From Streptococcus hyovaginalis DSM 12219 (GTDB lineage Bacteria > Bacillota > Bacilli > Lactobacillales > Streptococcaceae), in the NCBI RefSeq assembly GCF_000420785.1, contig NZ_ATVP01000009.1:1-64000 (forward strand): a stretch of 64,000 nt of DNA, in the 5' to 3' direction. Below are positions 1 through 7,287 of the stretch, in pieces. How positions within the stretch are numbered: position 1 is the stretch's first letter; each line of letters opens with the position of its first letter. The position numbers and the translations under genes were made by a program. The notes beneath the pieces are model-generated. The model searched no databases and was not told the DNA's origin. It worked only from the letters and a program-made list of their open reading frames with translations.

Positions 1-65
1 TTTTGGTAGGTTTTAACCGCGTGGTAACGTGTTTCTAGAGTATGTGGTAAATAGCGAAGATTTTG

Positions 66-139
66 TGATATACTAGTCATGAGAAGATTCCTTTTTGATG
101 AGTCGTGGTACTCTTATCATATCAGGGAATCTTCTTTTT
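66..139 (+). ncRNA. Promoter plus long terminator-like hairpin; candidate short RNA or upstream terminator
   Basis: An extended -10 (TGATATACT, 66-74) would start a transcript near position 81. A long hairpin follows at once: 82-91 pairs with 125-134 (10 bp, perfect), and inside it TGATGAGT at 96-103 pairs with ACTC at 110-113 and ATCA at 116-119. TTTTT follows. The result would be an RNA of about 60 nt. The hairpin could instead be only the terminator of a gene left of the window. No TTTAAG-N5-TTTAAG CiaR repeat was seen, so it does not look like a CiaR-controlled csRNA. Confidence 0.4.
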
Positions 140-224
140 GACTTCTAGAAGTCTCACATCTATTGTAACGCTACATTTTAGAGAAAGGGATCTGTCATTA
201 GTGAGTGTAATTCTTTCTCAAACA

Positions 225-233
225 TGATAAAAT
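225..233 (+). promoter_or_regulatory. Extended -10 promoter of pcrA
   Basis: TGATAAAAT fits the extended -10 pattern TGnTAAAAT. No good -35 is visible. The expected start near 240 leaves a short leader carrying the purine-rich ribosome site just before the ATG at 267. Confidence 0.4.
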
Positions 234-266
234 AGAGTGTGATTTTACAAAAAGAAAGAGGACCTT

Positions 267-2582
267 ATGAATCCTTTATTAAATGGTATGAATGATCGTC
301 AGGCTGAAGCGGTGCAGACTACAGAAGGACCGCTTTTAATAATGGCAGGGGCTGGTTCAGGAAAAACTCGTGTATTGACCCACCGCATTGCTTATTTAAT
401 TGATGAAAAGTTTGTCAATCCTTGGAATATCCTCGCTATCACCTTTACCAATAAGGCAGCGCGTGAGATGAGAGAGCGTGCTATGGCACTTAATCCAGCC
501 ACCCAAGATACTTTGATTGCGACCTTTCACTCCATGTGTGTACGTATCTTACGTCGGGAAGCTGATCATATTGGCTACAACCGTAACTTTACTATCGTAG
601 ATCCAGGTGAGCAGCGCACGCTCATGAAGCGTATTCTCAAGAATCTTAATTTAGATCCTAAAAACTGGAATGAAAGAAGCATTTTAGGAACGATTTCAAA
701 TGCTAAAAATGATCTCTTAGATGAAAAGGCTTATGAGATGCAGGCTGGCGATATGTACACGCAAATTGTTGCCAAATGTTATAAGGCTTATCAGGAAGAG
801 CTAAGACGTTCTGAAGCCATGGATTTTGATGATTTGATTATGATGACTTTGCGTCTTTTTGATCAACATCCTGATGTGCTTGCCTACTACCAGCAGCGTT
901 ACCAGTACATTCATGTGGATGAGTATCAAGATACCAACCATGCCCAGTATCAGCTCGTAAAATTATTAGCTTCACGATTCAAAAACATCTGTGTGGTTGG
1001 GGATGCGGACCAATCCATCTACGGATGGCGTGGGGCTGACATGCAGAATATCTTGGACTTTGAAAAAGATTACCCAGAAGCCAAAGTGGTTTTACTTGAA
1101 GAAAATTACCGTTCGACCAAGAAAATTCTGCAAGCTGCCAATGAAGTCATTAACAATAACCGTAATCGTCGTCCTAAAAAACTTTGGACACAAAATGCGG
1201 ATGGGGATCAGCTGGTTTATTATCGCGCCAATAACGAACAAGATGAGGCAGTTTTTGTGGCGTCGACCATCTCTAATATGGCGCGTGAACTGGGCAAAAA
1301 TTTTAAGGATTTTGCCGTGCTTTATCGCACCAATGCCCAATCGCGTACCATTGAGGAAGCTCTGCTCAAGTCTAACATTCCTTATACCATGGTCGGTGGT
1401 ACCAAGTTCTACAGTCGTAAGGAAATTCGTGATGTAATTTCTTACTTAAATGTCATTGCTAATACAGCGGATAACATTTCCTATGAGCGTATTGTCAATG
1501 AACCTAAGCGTGGTGTTGGTCCTGGAACCTTGGAAAAGATCCGTAGCTTTGCAAATATTCAAAACATGAGTCTCCTTGATGCGTCCGAACAAATCATGCT
1601 CTCAGGTGTCAAAGGAAAAGCTGCTCAGGCAGTTTGGGACTTAGCCAATCTTCTCTTAAATCTTCGATCTGACTTGGACAAGTACAGCATCACTGAACTG
1701 GTTGAAGCTGTTTTGGAAAAATCTGGATATCTAGAGACTTTGCAAATACAAAACACGCTAGAAAGTCAGGCTCGCATTGAAAATATCGAAGAGTTTCTCT
1801 CTGTAACCAAAAACTTTGATGAAACTAACGAAGATGGGCCTGAAGATGAGTCTGGTCTTGACAAACTTGGTCGTTTCTTAAATGACTTGGCCTTGATTGC
1901 TGACACAGATGACGGTAATGAAGAAGCTGCTGAAGTAACCTTAATGACCCTTCATGCAGCCAAAGGTTTGGAATTCCCTGTTGTCTTTCTGATCGGCATG
2001 GAGGAAGGTGTCTTTCCACTGTCGCGGGCTGCAGAAGATCCAGATGAACTGGAGGAAGAACGTCGTTTGGCTTATGTTGGTATTACCCGTGCGGAAGAAG
2101 TCCTCTTTATGACCAATGCCAATACGCGTACCCTCTTTGGTAAGACTTCTTATAATCGTCCTAGTCGTTTCTTGAGAGAGATTTCAGATGAGTTGTTACA
2201 ATACCAAGGCTTGGCTCGTCCAGCTAACTCATCATTCGGTGTCAAATACACCAAAGAGAGCTCAACACAGTTTGGACAAGGTATGAGTTTGTCACAGGCT
2301 CTGCAGGATCGAAAAGTCCAAGCACAGCCACGTTCAACTGGTCAGCCTTTTACTAAAGCTACAGGAGCAAGCGGTCCCGTGCCCTTTGGGCAGGCGGCTA
2401 AATCCGAAACAAGTGACACCAACTGGCAAATCGGCGATATTGCCCATCACAAAAAATGGGGCGATGGCACTGTTTTAGAAGTGTCTGGTTCAGGTTCAAC
2501 CCAAGAATTAAAAATCAAATTCCCAGAAGTGGGGCTCAAAAAACTATTGGCCTCAGTAGCACCTATTACTAAGAAATCATAA
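267..2582 (+). CDS. pcrA: ATP-dependent DNA helicase PcrA (UvrD family)
   Basis: Superfamily 1 3'-5' DNA helicase used in repair, clearing of replication conflicts and rolling-circle plasmid replication; acts in the cytoplasm on DNA. The 771-residue length is normal for the family. Visible motifs: Q-motif at about 6-16, Walker A AGAGSGKT at 27-34, motif II DEYQD at 218-222, [14 protein letters not shown] near 245, and the late motif [10 protein letters not shown] near 560. The last ~50 residues (from about 716) carry the PcrA Tudor-like tail that in relatives binds RNA polymerase. The start at 267 follows an AGAGGACC-type ribosome site. It is a single gene with its own promoter, and only a weak terminator-like stem follows. 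The family call is secure. Confidence 0.97.
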   Translation: MNPLLNGMNDRQAEAVQTTEGPLLIMAGAGSGKTRVLTHRIAYLIDEKFVNPWNILAITFTNKAAREMRERAMALNPATQDTLIATFHSMCVRILRREADHIGYNRNFTIVDPGEQRTLMKRILKNLNLDPKNWNERSILGTISNAKNDLLDEKAYEMQAGDMYTQIVAKCYKAYQEELRRSEAMDFDDLIMMTLRLFDQHPDVLAYYQQRYQYIHVDEYQDTNHAQYQLVKLLASRFKNICVVGDADQSIYGWRGADMQNILDFEKDYPEAKVVLLEENYRSTKKILQAANEVINNNRNRRPKKLWTQNADGDQLVYYRANNEQDEAVFVASTISNMARELGKNFKDFAVLYRTNAQSRTIEEALLKSNIPYTMVGGTKFYSRKEIRDVISYLNVIANTADNISYERIVNEPKRGVGPGTLEKIRSFANIQNMSLLDASEQIMLSGVKGKAAQAVWDLANLLLNLRSDLDKYSITELVEAVLEKSGYLETLQIQNTLESQARIENIEEFLSVTKNFDETNEDGPEDESGLDKLGRFLNDLALIADTDDGNEEAAEVTLMTLHAAKGLEFPVVFLIGMEEGVFPLSRAAEDPDELEEERRLAYVGITRAEEVLFMTNANTRTLFGKTSYNRPSRFLREISDELLQYQGLARPANSSFGVKYTKESSTQFGQGMSLSQALQDRKVQAQPRSTGQPFTKATGASGPVPFGQAAKSETSDTNWQIGDIAHHKKWGDGTVLEVSGSGSTQELKIKFPEVGLKKLLASVAPITKKS

Positions 2583-2713
2583 TATCAGTGATAATGAAGT
2601 GAAACAAGTGCATTATCAAGTGCTACATTATTACATTATATAGAAGATAAGTCTGGTAGACTTTATCAATTTAGTTATTTCTGATTTGGAAATCAGCTCC
2701 TATAACCGCGTCT

Positions 2714-2740
2714 TTAGGCCATGTTTTGGGGCTTTTTTTC
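2714..2740 (+). terminator. Weak candidate terminator downstream of pcrA
   Basis: A short imperfect stem (AGGCC with GGGGCTT, including one G-U pair) is followed by seven T. The T-run is good but the stem is only about 5 bp, so this is a tentative call. Confidence 0.3.
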
Positions 2741-2886
2741 TTGAATTTTAGCTTGTTTATGAGGGTAGTAGGCTTGATCGATTTGTTTTGATATTTTAGA
2801 AAGACAATATATTAGAGGAAAAAATGCCATGTGACAGACAAAAAAGTAATATATCAAAAAAATTTTAAAAATTTCAAGCATATATA

Positions 2887-2914
2887 TTGTATTTCGGATA
2901 GAATATTGTATAAT
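2887..2914 (+). promoter_or_regulatory. Sigma-A-type promoter of the gls24 stress operon
   Basis: TTGTAT at 2887-2892 and a perfect TATAAT at 2909-2914 are separated by 16 bp. The expected start near 2921 gives an unusually long leader of about 230 nt before the first start codon at 3150. Confidence 0.6.
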
Positions 2915-2970
2915 AACAATATAAGTTAAATGAGATGTGGTCAGTTTTAGAAATGCTGATTCAGAAGCAT

Positions 2971-2984
2971 AGGAAACGTTTTCT
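2971..2984. promoter_or_regulatory. Candidate CcpA (cre) site in the gls24 operon leader
   Basis: AGGAAACGTTTTCT matches 12 of 14 positions of the Gram-positive cre consensus WGWAARCGYTWWMA and is nearly palindromic. It lies about 50 bp downstream of the predicted start, where CcpA can block elongation. Gls24 proteins were first described as glucose-starvation proteins, which fits. Confidence 0.4.
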
Positions 2985-3149
2985 TGGTTTGATCAACAAA
3001 TCTAAATCGTTATATTACACAATCACTTAATTTATAAAATAGTCACTTTGACCAATTCTCGAGAAAAACTTATTTATTTAATTGTTGTGATACTTCTAAT
3101 GAAGTATCTGTTGGACTCACATAGAGATGTGAATAGAAAGGTTTATATT

Positions 3150-3395
3150 ATGTCGTTATTATGGTCACTTATCGTTGGAGCACTTATCGGTCTTGTTGCA
3201 GGAGCTATCACTAAAAAAGGTGGTTCAATGGGTTGGATCGCTAACATCGCAGCTGGTATCGTTGGTTCTTGGGTTGGTCAATCACTCTTTGGCGCTTGGG
3301 GTCCAAGCTTAGCTGGTATGGCACTTGTTCCATCAATTCTTGGTGCTGTGATTGTTGTTATCGTTGTATCATTTGTGCTTGCAAAAACAAAATAA
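3150..3395 (+). CDS. GlsB/YeaQ/YmgE-family stress response membrane protein
   Basis: Very hydrophobic 81-residue protein with glycine-rich membrane segments (about 3-20, 28-48 and 55-77), typical of the transglycosylase-associated/YeaQ family. GlsB accompanies Gls24 in enterococci and streptococci and takes part in bile-salt and envelope stress tolerance; its biochemical role is unknown. The ATG at 3150 was chosen because AGAAAGG lies just upstream and the family begins with a short hydrophilic-free N-terminus; a longer frame from 3048 has no ribosome site. First gene of a six-gene operon that ends at 5777. Confidence 0.88.
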   Translation: MSLLWSLIVGALIGLVAGAITKKGGSMGWIANIAAGIVGSWVGQSLFGAWGPSLAGMALVPSILGAVIVVIVVSFVLAKTK

Positions 3396-3414
3396 TCTAT
3401 TATAAGGAGACGTT

Positions 3415-3984
3415 ATGGCAAAAGGATTGAAAATTATCTACAGCCTCATCGGGTTAGTGCTCCTCACAATACTTGCTTATGTTATTGTTCTCAATCAACG
3501 GGTACTTCGTTTACCAGCCCTAGCTTGGTTACCAGTTAGTTGGCGTCCAAACTTTTGGTTTAGAGAAGCTCTGGCACAGTATTTCTTATGGGTTTCAGTT
3601 ATCTTATTTGTTGTTGTTCTAGTTGGAATCTTTGTCATTATCTTCTTCCCTCGTCGTTATAGTGAAGTAGAATTGGCAGATAACCAAGGTAAGTTGAAAC
3701 TGAAAAAATCAGCTGTTGAAGGTTATGTAAAGAGCTTAGTAGAGTCTGAAGGATTGATGAAAAATCCTCGTGTGACAGCTAACCTCTACAAAAAGAAATT
3801 CAAAGTTGATGTTAAAGGGCAAGTCGTTCCACGTACTAACGTGATTGCAAACACCGAACAGCTTAAAAAGGATCTGGAAACAGGACTTAAAGCATTCTTT
3901 GGTGTGGAACACGATGTTGACTTTGCAGTTAAGGTTAAGGATGTTGTTGAGGAGCGTCAAACACTTAAAGGGCGTGTAGAGTAG
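3415..3984 (+). CDS. amaP: AmaP, membrane anchor for Asp23/Gls24 proteins
   Basis: 189-residue membrane protein with two transmembrane helices (about 7-27 and 57-78), followed by a cytoplasmic domain with basic and beta-rich segments. In staphylococci AmaP tethers Asp23 to the membrane, and the present order (AmaP, DUF2273, Asp23/Gls24) is the standard cluster. A clear AAGGAG lies before the ATG. It follows the GlsB-like gene by 19 nt and precedes the DUF2273 gene almost directly, so it is surely co-transcribed. Its expected partners are the proteins at 4229 and 5010. Confidence 0.85.
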   Translation: MAKGLKIIYSLIGLVLLTILAYVIVLNQRVLRLPALAWLPVSWRPNFWFREALAQYFLWVSVILFVVVLVGIFVIIFFPRRYSEVELADNQGKLKLKKSAVEGYVKSLVESEGLMKNPRVTANLYKKKFKVDVKGQVVPRTNVIANTEQLKKDLETGLKAFFGVEHDVDFAVKVKDVVEERQTLKGRVE

Positions 3985-3992
3985 GAGTGAGT

Positions 3993-4184
3993 ATGGAATT
4001 ATTTGAAAAGTATAAATACCCCATCATTGGTGGAGGGTTAGCTTTCTTCTTAGCACTTCTGCTAGTGACATTTGGCTTCTTTAAAACATTGTTGGTGCTT
4101 ATTCTGGTTGTAGCTGGTACATTTGCGGGCTACTATCTCCAAGAAACAGGCCTAATCGATCGTTTTTTCGAAAATTTTAAATAA
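3993..4184 (+). CDS. DUF2273 small membrane protein
   Basis: 63-residue protein with two hydrophobic helices (about 10-28 and 31-48) and a charged C-terminus. DUF2273 proteins are constant neighbours of amaP and asp23/gls24 and are thought to help anchor the complex; no activity is known. AGGAG at 3983-3987 is 5 nt from the ATG at 3993, so this start is preferred over the GTG at 3987. The gap to amaP is 8 nt. Confidence 0.82.
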   Translation: MELFEKYKYPIIGGGLAFFLALLLVTFGFFKTLLVLILVVAGTFAGYYLQETGLIDRFFENFK

Positions 4185-4228
4185 GATTACCTTTTAAAAT
4201 GTGGTAAAAATAGAAAGAGGAATTTATT

Positions 4229-4765
4229 ATGGTAGAAAATCACAAAGTAAATAACAACCCAGTTGATCCAAAGTCTGTACGTGGTCAATTGACCTACGAA
4301 GATAAAGTGATTGAGAAAATCGTTGGTCTTGCAGTGGAGCATGTTAATGGTCTTCTTGCTGTCAATGGTGGCTTCTTCTCAAACATCAAGGACAAATTGG
4401 TTAACACAAACAATGTCACTGATGGTGTTAATGTTGAAGTTGGTACAAAACAGGTTGCAGTTGATTTGGATGCTGTTGTTGAATACCAGCAACACGTTCC
4501 AACAATCTTTGACCAAATTAAAAAAGTTGTCCAAAATGAAATCACTAAGATGACAGATCTTGACGTTGTTGAAGTCAATGTTAACGTTGTTGATATCAAA
4601 ACTCGTGCACAACATGAAGCTGATTCTGTAAGTCTTCAAGATCGAGTGACAAGTGGTGCACAAGCTACAACTGAATTTGTATCAAACCAATATGATAATG
4701 CTAAAGGTGCAGTAAGTAATGGTGTTGACCGTGTTCAAGAAAATCGTGAGCCACGCGTAAAATAA
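4229..4765 (+). CDS. gls24: Asp23/Gls24 family envelope stress protein (first copy)
   Basis: 178-residue acidic cytoplasmic protein. Residues ~15-130 form the Asp23 domain: LTYEDKVIEKIVGLAVEHV near the start, the conserved GV-VEVG-K segment, then VDLDAVVEYQ and VVEVNVNVVDI. The C-terminal ~45 residues are low-complexity and polar. Family members form abundant filaments or sheets at the membrane through AmaP and protect against envelope stress. TGGTAAAAAT upstream (about 4202) resembles an extended -10, so an internal promoter is possible. Ribosome site GAAAGAGGA. Confidence 0.9.
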   Translation: MVENHKVNNNPVDPKSVRGQLTYEDKVIEKIVGLAVEHVNGLLAVNGGFFSNIKDKLVNTNNVTDGVNVEVGTKQVAVDLDAVVEYQQHVPTIFDQIKKVVQNEITKMTDLDVVEVNVNVVDIKTRAQHEADSVSLQDRVTSGAQATTEFVSNQYDNAKGAVSNGVDRVQENREPRVK

Positions 4766-4792
4766 CCAAGAGAGATAAGTGGAGGAACTAAT

Positions 4793-4984
4793 ATGTCTGA
4801 AGAAAAATTCAATGCTAAAGCGGAACAAGTTTCTGGAAGTGTCAAGGAAGGTCTTGGTAAATTAACTGGAGACAAGCGCACAGAATCAGAAGGTAAGACT
4901 GAAAAAGCATCTGGCAGTGTCAAAGAAAAACTAGCTGATGCTAAAGACGCTGTTAAAGGCGCTATTGACGGTCTTAAAAAATAA
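4793..4984 (+). CDS. CsbD-family general stress protein
   Basis: 63-residue, highly charged, Lys/Glu/Gly-rich protein with the CsbD pattern: [22 protein letters not shown] and then the repeated [18 protein letters not shown] motif. CsbD was found as a sigma-B-dependent protein of Bacillus; its molecular role is not known. The ribosome site GTGGAGGAA precedes the ATG. It lies between two Asp23/Gls24 genes, 27 nt from the first and 25 nt from the second. Confidence 0.88.
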   Translation: MSEEKFNAKAEQVSGSVKEGLGKLTGDKRTESEGKTEKASGSVKEKLADAKDAVKGAIDGLKK

Positions 4985-5009
4985 TCAAAATTAGAAATAG
5001 GTAAGTATT

Positions 5010-5777
5010 ATGTCTGAAATTAAAAGTACAGTAACTTATGATGAAAAAGTAATTCAGAAAATCGTTGGACATGCTCTTGAAAACATTGATGGATTATTAG
5101 CTATCAGCGGTGGATTTTTCGCTAACGTGAAAGACAAATTAGTTAACTCTGATGATGTGACAACTGGTGTCAATGTTGAAGTTGGTAAAGAAGAAGTCGC
5201 TACTGATCTTGATATCATTGTTGAATATGGCAAAGATATTCCATCAATCGCCGAAGGGATCAAAGCCATCGTTGCTCAAAACGTTGAGGTTATGACACAC
5301 CTTAAAGTGGTTGAAGTGAATGTTAATGTTGTTGACATCATGTCTCGTGAAGAGTATGAAGCATCATCTGTAACCGTTCAGGACCGTGTGGAAGCTGGCT
5401 ACGAAAAAGCTAAAGAAGCGACTGCAGCTGGTTATGAGCGTACAAAAGAAGCTGCTCAAACGGCAGGTGAGTATATTTCTGAAAAATCATCTGAAGCAGG
5501 TGAGTACATTTCAGAAAAAGCTTCAGATGCTAAAGATTTTACAGCTGAGAAAGCTTCAGATGCCAAAGATTTTACAGCTGAGAAAGCTAAAGATGTTAAA
5601 GAATTCACAGCTGAGAAAGCTAAAGATGCTAAAGAATTCACAGCTGAAAAAACAGAAGAAGCAAAACAATATGCTTCTGAGAAAAAAGCTCAAGCTAAAG
5701 ATGCTATTGATCAGGAAGACAATAGCGAAGTCACTTACACAGCATCTTCAGATGGCGATGTCGTTGTTGCAGATTAA
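5010..5777 (+). CDS. Asp23/Gls24 family protein with an 11-residue-repeat helical tail
   Basis: 255 residues. Residues ~5-125 are an Asp23 domain closely resembling the first copy (TYDEKVIQKIVGHALENI, GVNVEVGKEE, VVEVNVNVVDI). Residues 152-228 consist of seven successive 11-residue units of the type AKDFTAEKASD. This periodicity is that of LEA-type and apolipoprotein-like amphipathic helices, which bind membranes or protect during desiccation. The tail ends in an acidic segment. Last gene of the stress operon, followed by a strong terminator at 5812-5842. The tail is about 80 residues longer than the other copy, so this protein may link the Asp23 layer to a membrane or other surface; that is inference. 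Confidence 0.88.
   Translation: MSEIKSTVTYDEKVIQKIVGHALENIDGLLAISGGFFANVKDKLVNSDDVTTGVNVEVGKEEVATDLDIIVEYGKDIPSIAEGIKAIVAQNVEVMTHLKVVEVNVNVVDIMSREEYEASSVTVQDRVEAGYEKAKEATAAGYERTKEAAQTAGEYISEKSSEAGEYISEKASDAKDFTAEKASDAKDFTAEKAKDVKEFTAEKAKDAKEFTAEKTEEAKQYASEKKAQAKDAIDQEDNSEVTYTASSDGDVVVAD
5463..5693 (+). repeat. Seven 33-nt in-frame repeats encoding 11-residue helical units
   Basis: Within the second gls24-like gene, units of 33 nt recur in phase with codons. Units 3-6 are nearly identical (variants of AAAGATTTTACAGCTGAGAA). Such arrays change copy number easily by slippage or recombination, so strains may differ in tail length. Confidence 0.8.
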
Positions 5778-5811
5778 TTTTTAGGTTAATTATCTTAGTA
5801 ATGTGTTGTGG

Positions 5812-5842
5812 AAGGGTTGGGAAGGATATCCCAGCCCTTTAA
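5812..5842 (+). terminator. Terminator of the gls24 operon
   Basis: AAGGGTTGGGA pairs with TCCCAGCCCTT (11 bp, one G-U pair) around a short loop, followed by TTTAA. It closes the stress operon and isolates the next gene. Confidence 0.75.
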
Positions 5843-5872
5843 TGTTAAAATGAAATATTAAAAACATTTCTA

Positions 5873-5901
5873 TTTTCAAGGTGGCTTACCTATGGTAAAA
5901 T
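5873..5901 (+). promoter_or_regulatory. Promoter of the BusR-like regulator
   Basis: TTTTCA at 5873-5878, 17 bp, then extended -10 TGGTAAAAT at 5893-5901. It overlaps the upstream ATG at 5892, which therefore cannot be the start. The same TGGTAAAAT element recurs before the methyltransferase (26424), tdk (39173) and his (55926) genes. Confidence 0.6.
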
Positions 5902-5921
5902 CTCACGCGGAGGTGAAGAAT

Positions 5922-6563
5922 ATGCGGAGAGTTAACTCAGAGGTAAGGAGCTCGAAGTACCAACAGGTAGCCGTTGCCGTCGCAAAACGCATTGCAGATG
6001 GTGACTATGAGGTGGGAGAAAAGTTAAAATCCCGCTCTACTCTAGCCAGTACTTTTAACGTTTCTCCAGAAACAGCGAGAAAAGGATTAAATATCCTGGC
6101 GGATATGCAGATATTAACCCTAAAACATGGAAGTGGTGCCATTGTATTATCTAAGGAAAAGGCGGAAGCCTTTCTTAGTAATTATGAATCAACCCACTCT
6201 GCTGCGATGCTAAAAAATAAAATCAGGGAGAATATCCAAAAGCAAGAAGAAAATCTAGCTGATTTAACCGATTTGGTTGATGAATTTTTATTGCAAAGTC
6301 AATCCGTTAGCCGTAAATACCCTTTTACACCCTATGAAGTGATTTTAACAGATGATGCGAATCATCTTGAAGAGTCAATACGGGATTTGAATATTTGGCA
6401 TCAAACAGGAGCAACAATTGTAGGTATCGAACGTGATAATACCTTATTATTATCACCTAGTCCTTATGAAGTTCTCAAATCAGGTGATCATATCTTTTTC
6501 GTGGGTGAAGAATTGGCTTATTCTCGTCTGAAAAATCTATTTGACCTACATCCAGGTTTATAG
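5922..6563 (+). CDS. GntR-type regulator with RCK_C domain, BusR-like
   Basis: 213 residues. The N-terminal ~70 form a GntR winged helix-turn-helix (YQQVAVAVAKRIADGDYEVGEKL, then ASTFNVSPETARKGLNIL). A charged helical stretch at about 85-120 looks like a coiled coil. The C-terminal ~85 residues form an RCK_C/TrkA_C domain (SVRDLNIWHQTGATIVGIERD-like region and LKSGDHIFFVGEE). This is the layout of BusR, the c-di-AMP-responsive repressor of the glycine-betaine transporter BusAB in Lactococcus and group B streptococci. No busAB gene is next to it here. The ATG at 5922 is 8 nt after GGAGG; the earlier ATG lies in the promoter. It is alone between two terminators. A potassium or osmolyte target elsewhere is likely. 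Confidence 0.8.
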   Translation: MRRVNSEVRSSKYQQVAVAVAKRIADGDYEVGEKLKSRSTLASTFNVSPETARKGLNILADMQILTLKHGSGAIVLSKEKAEAFLSNYESTHSAAMLKNKIRENIQKQEENLADLTDLVDEFLLQSQSVSRKYPFTPYEVILTDDANHLEESIRDLNIWHQTGATIVGIERDNTLLLSPSPYEVLKSGDHIFFVGEELAYSRLKNLFDLHPGL

Positions 6564-6566
6564 TCT

Positions 6567-6592
6567 AAAAACCAGATTATGTCTGGTTTTTT
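6567..6592 (+). terminator. Terminator of the BusR-like gene
   Basis: AAAAACCAGA pairs with TCTGGTTTTT around a 5-nt loop and runs into T6. It starts four bases after the stop codon and separates the regulator from the next operon. Confidence 0.85.
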
Positions 6593-6594
6593 GC

Positions 6595-6623
6595 TTGAAA
6601 AAAGAAGGGTTTTGTATTAGAAT
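6595..6623 (+). promoter_or_regulatory. Promoter of the HsdS-half/DUF2130 operon
   Basis: TTGAAA at 6595-6600 and TAGAAT at 6618-6623 with a 17-bp spacer. The expected start near 6630 gives a short leader with AGGAGA before the GTG at 6655. Confidence 0.6.
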
Positions 6624-6654
6624 ACAAATACTTAGTAAAGAGATAGGAGAAGCC

Positions 6655-7245
6655 GTGTCTATATTTGGAAATGAGCCCGAGCCAAATAATACCCGCAAAC
6701 TAAAAGAATTGACAACTATATTTAAAGGGAGAGCTGTTTCCTCCAAGGCAGAGGGTGACCGTATTGCTGTTATTAATATTGTAGATATTAAGTCTGGCGA
6801 GATTGATTATTCAAATTTGAAAACTTATGATGAGGATGCCAGGTCGGTTTCTCGCTATCTTTTGGAAAAGGGAGACTTATTAATTGCCTCAAAGGGAACC
6901 CAAATTAAGGTGGCTGTTTTTGATGCGGATATGGGTCCAGTGGTAGCTTCTTCTAACATTACAATCGTCAGGCCGAAAGAAAAAGTACGTGGCTATTACT
7001 TGAAATTTTTCTTTGAATCTGATGTTGGGAATCATTATTTAGAAACAACCAATCATGGTAAGGCTGTTATTAATCTTTCGACAAAAGAAATTAAAGAAAT
7101 CCCGATTCCCATTATTCCATTAGTCAAACAAGATTATGCCATTGGGCGCTATCTTAAAGGGCTTTTAGATTATAATCGAAAAACGATGCGGGCTCATCAG
7201 GAGTGGCAACATATTCAAGATGATGTGAGACGCTCCTTGTTTTAA
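6655..7245 (+). CDS. Half-length HsdS-like DNA-specificity protein, orphan
   Basis: 196 residues from a GTG that follows TAGGAGA; an open frame from 6541 runs through a terminator and a promoter and is not the true start. It resembles a single target-recognition domain of type I restriction S subunits: KLKELTTIFKGRAVSS, VINIVDIKSGEID, the YLLEKGDLLIASKGTQIKVAVF segment, and the end motif INLSTKEIKEIPIPIIPLVKQ followed by a C-terminal helix. Normal HsdS has two such halves (about 400 residues). No hsdM or hsdR lies in the window. The next gene, 43 nt away with no terminator, encodes a DUF2130 protein. A symmetric dimer could restore a full DNA-recognition unit. Function is unknown; the fold call is fairly sure. 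Confidence 0.75.
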   Translation: MSIFGNEPEPNNTRKLKELTTIFKGRAVSSKAEGDRIAVINIVDIKSGEIDYSNLKTYDEDARSVSRYLLEKGDLLIASKGTQIKVAVFDADMGPVVASSNITIVRPKEKVRGYYLKFFFESDVGNHYLETTNHGKAVINLSTKEIKEIPIPIIPLVKQDYAIGRYLKGLLDYNRKTMRAHQEWQHIQDDVRRSLF

Positions 7246-7287
7246 ATGATTATTGCCCCATTTCCCATTTACAAAGGATAATGATAC

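Larger units (their letters stand above)
2583..3149. other. 567-nt gene-free region before the stress operon
   Basis: No credible coding frame was seen. The region holds a small inverted repeat just after pcrA (GATAATG at 2590-2596 with CATTATC at 2611-2617), a weak terminator-like stem near 2714-2740, the stress-operon promoter at 2887-2914, and a candidate CcpA site in a leader of about 230 nt. An upstream in-frame ATG at 3048 was rejected because the real start at 3150 has the ribosome site and matches the family N-terminus. Confidence 0.6.

Noticed and set aside
3048-3149. N-terminal extension of the GlsB-like protein from an ATG at 3048
   Set aside because: No ribosome site, residues unlike the family, and a good start at 3150.
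5463-5693. CRISPR-like array from regularly spaced repeats
   Set aside because: The 33-nt units are contiguous, in frame, and encode a helical repeat; there are no spacers.
6541-6654. Longer HsdS-like reading frame from 6541
   Set aside because: It would run through the BusR terminator and the operon promoter; the GTG at 6655 has a clear ribosome site.
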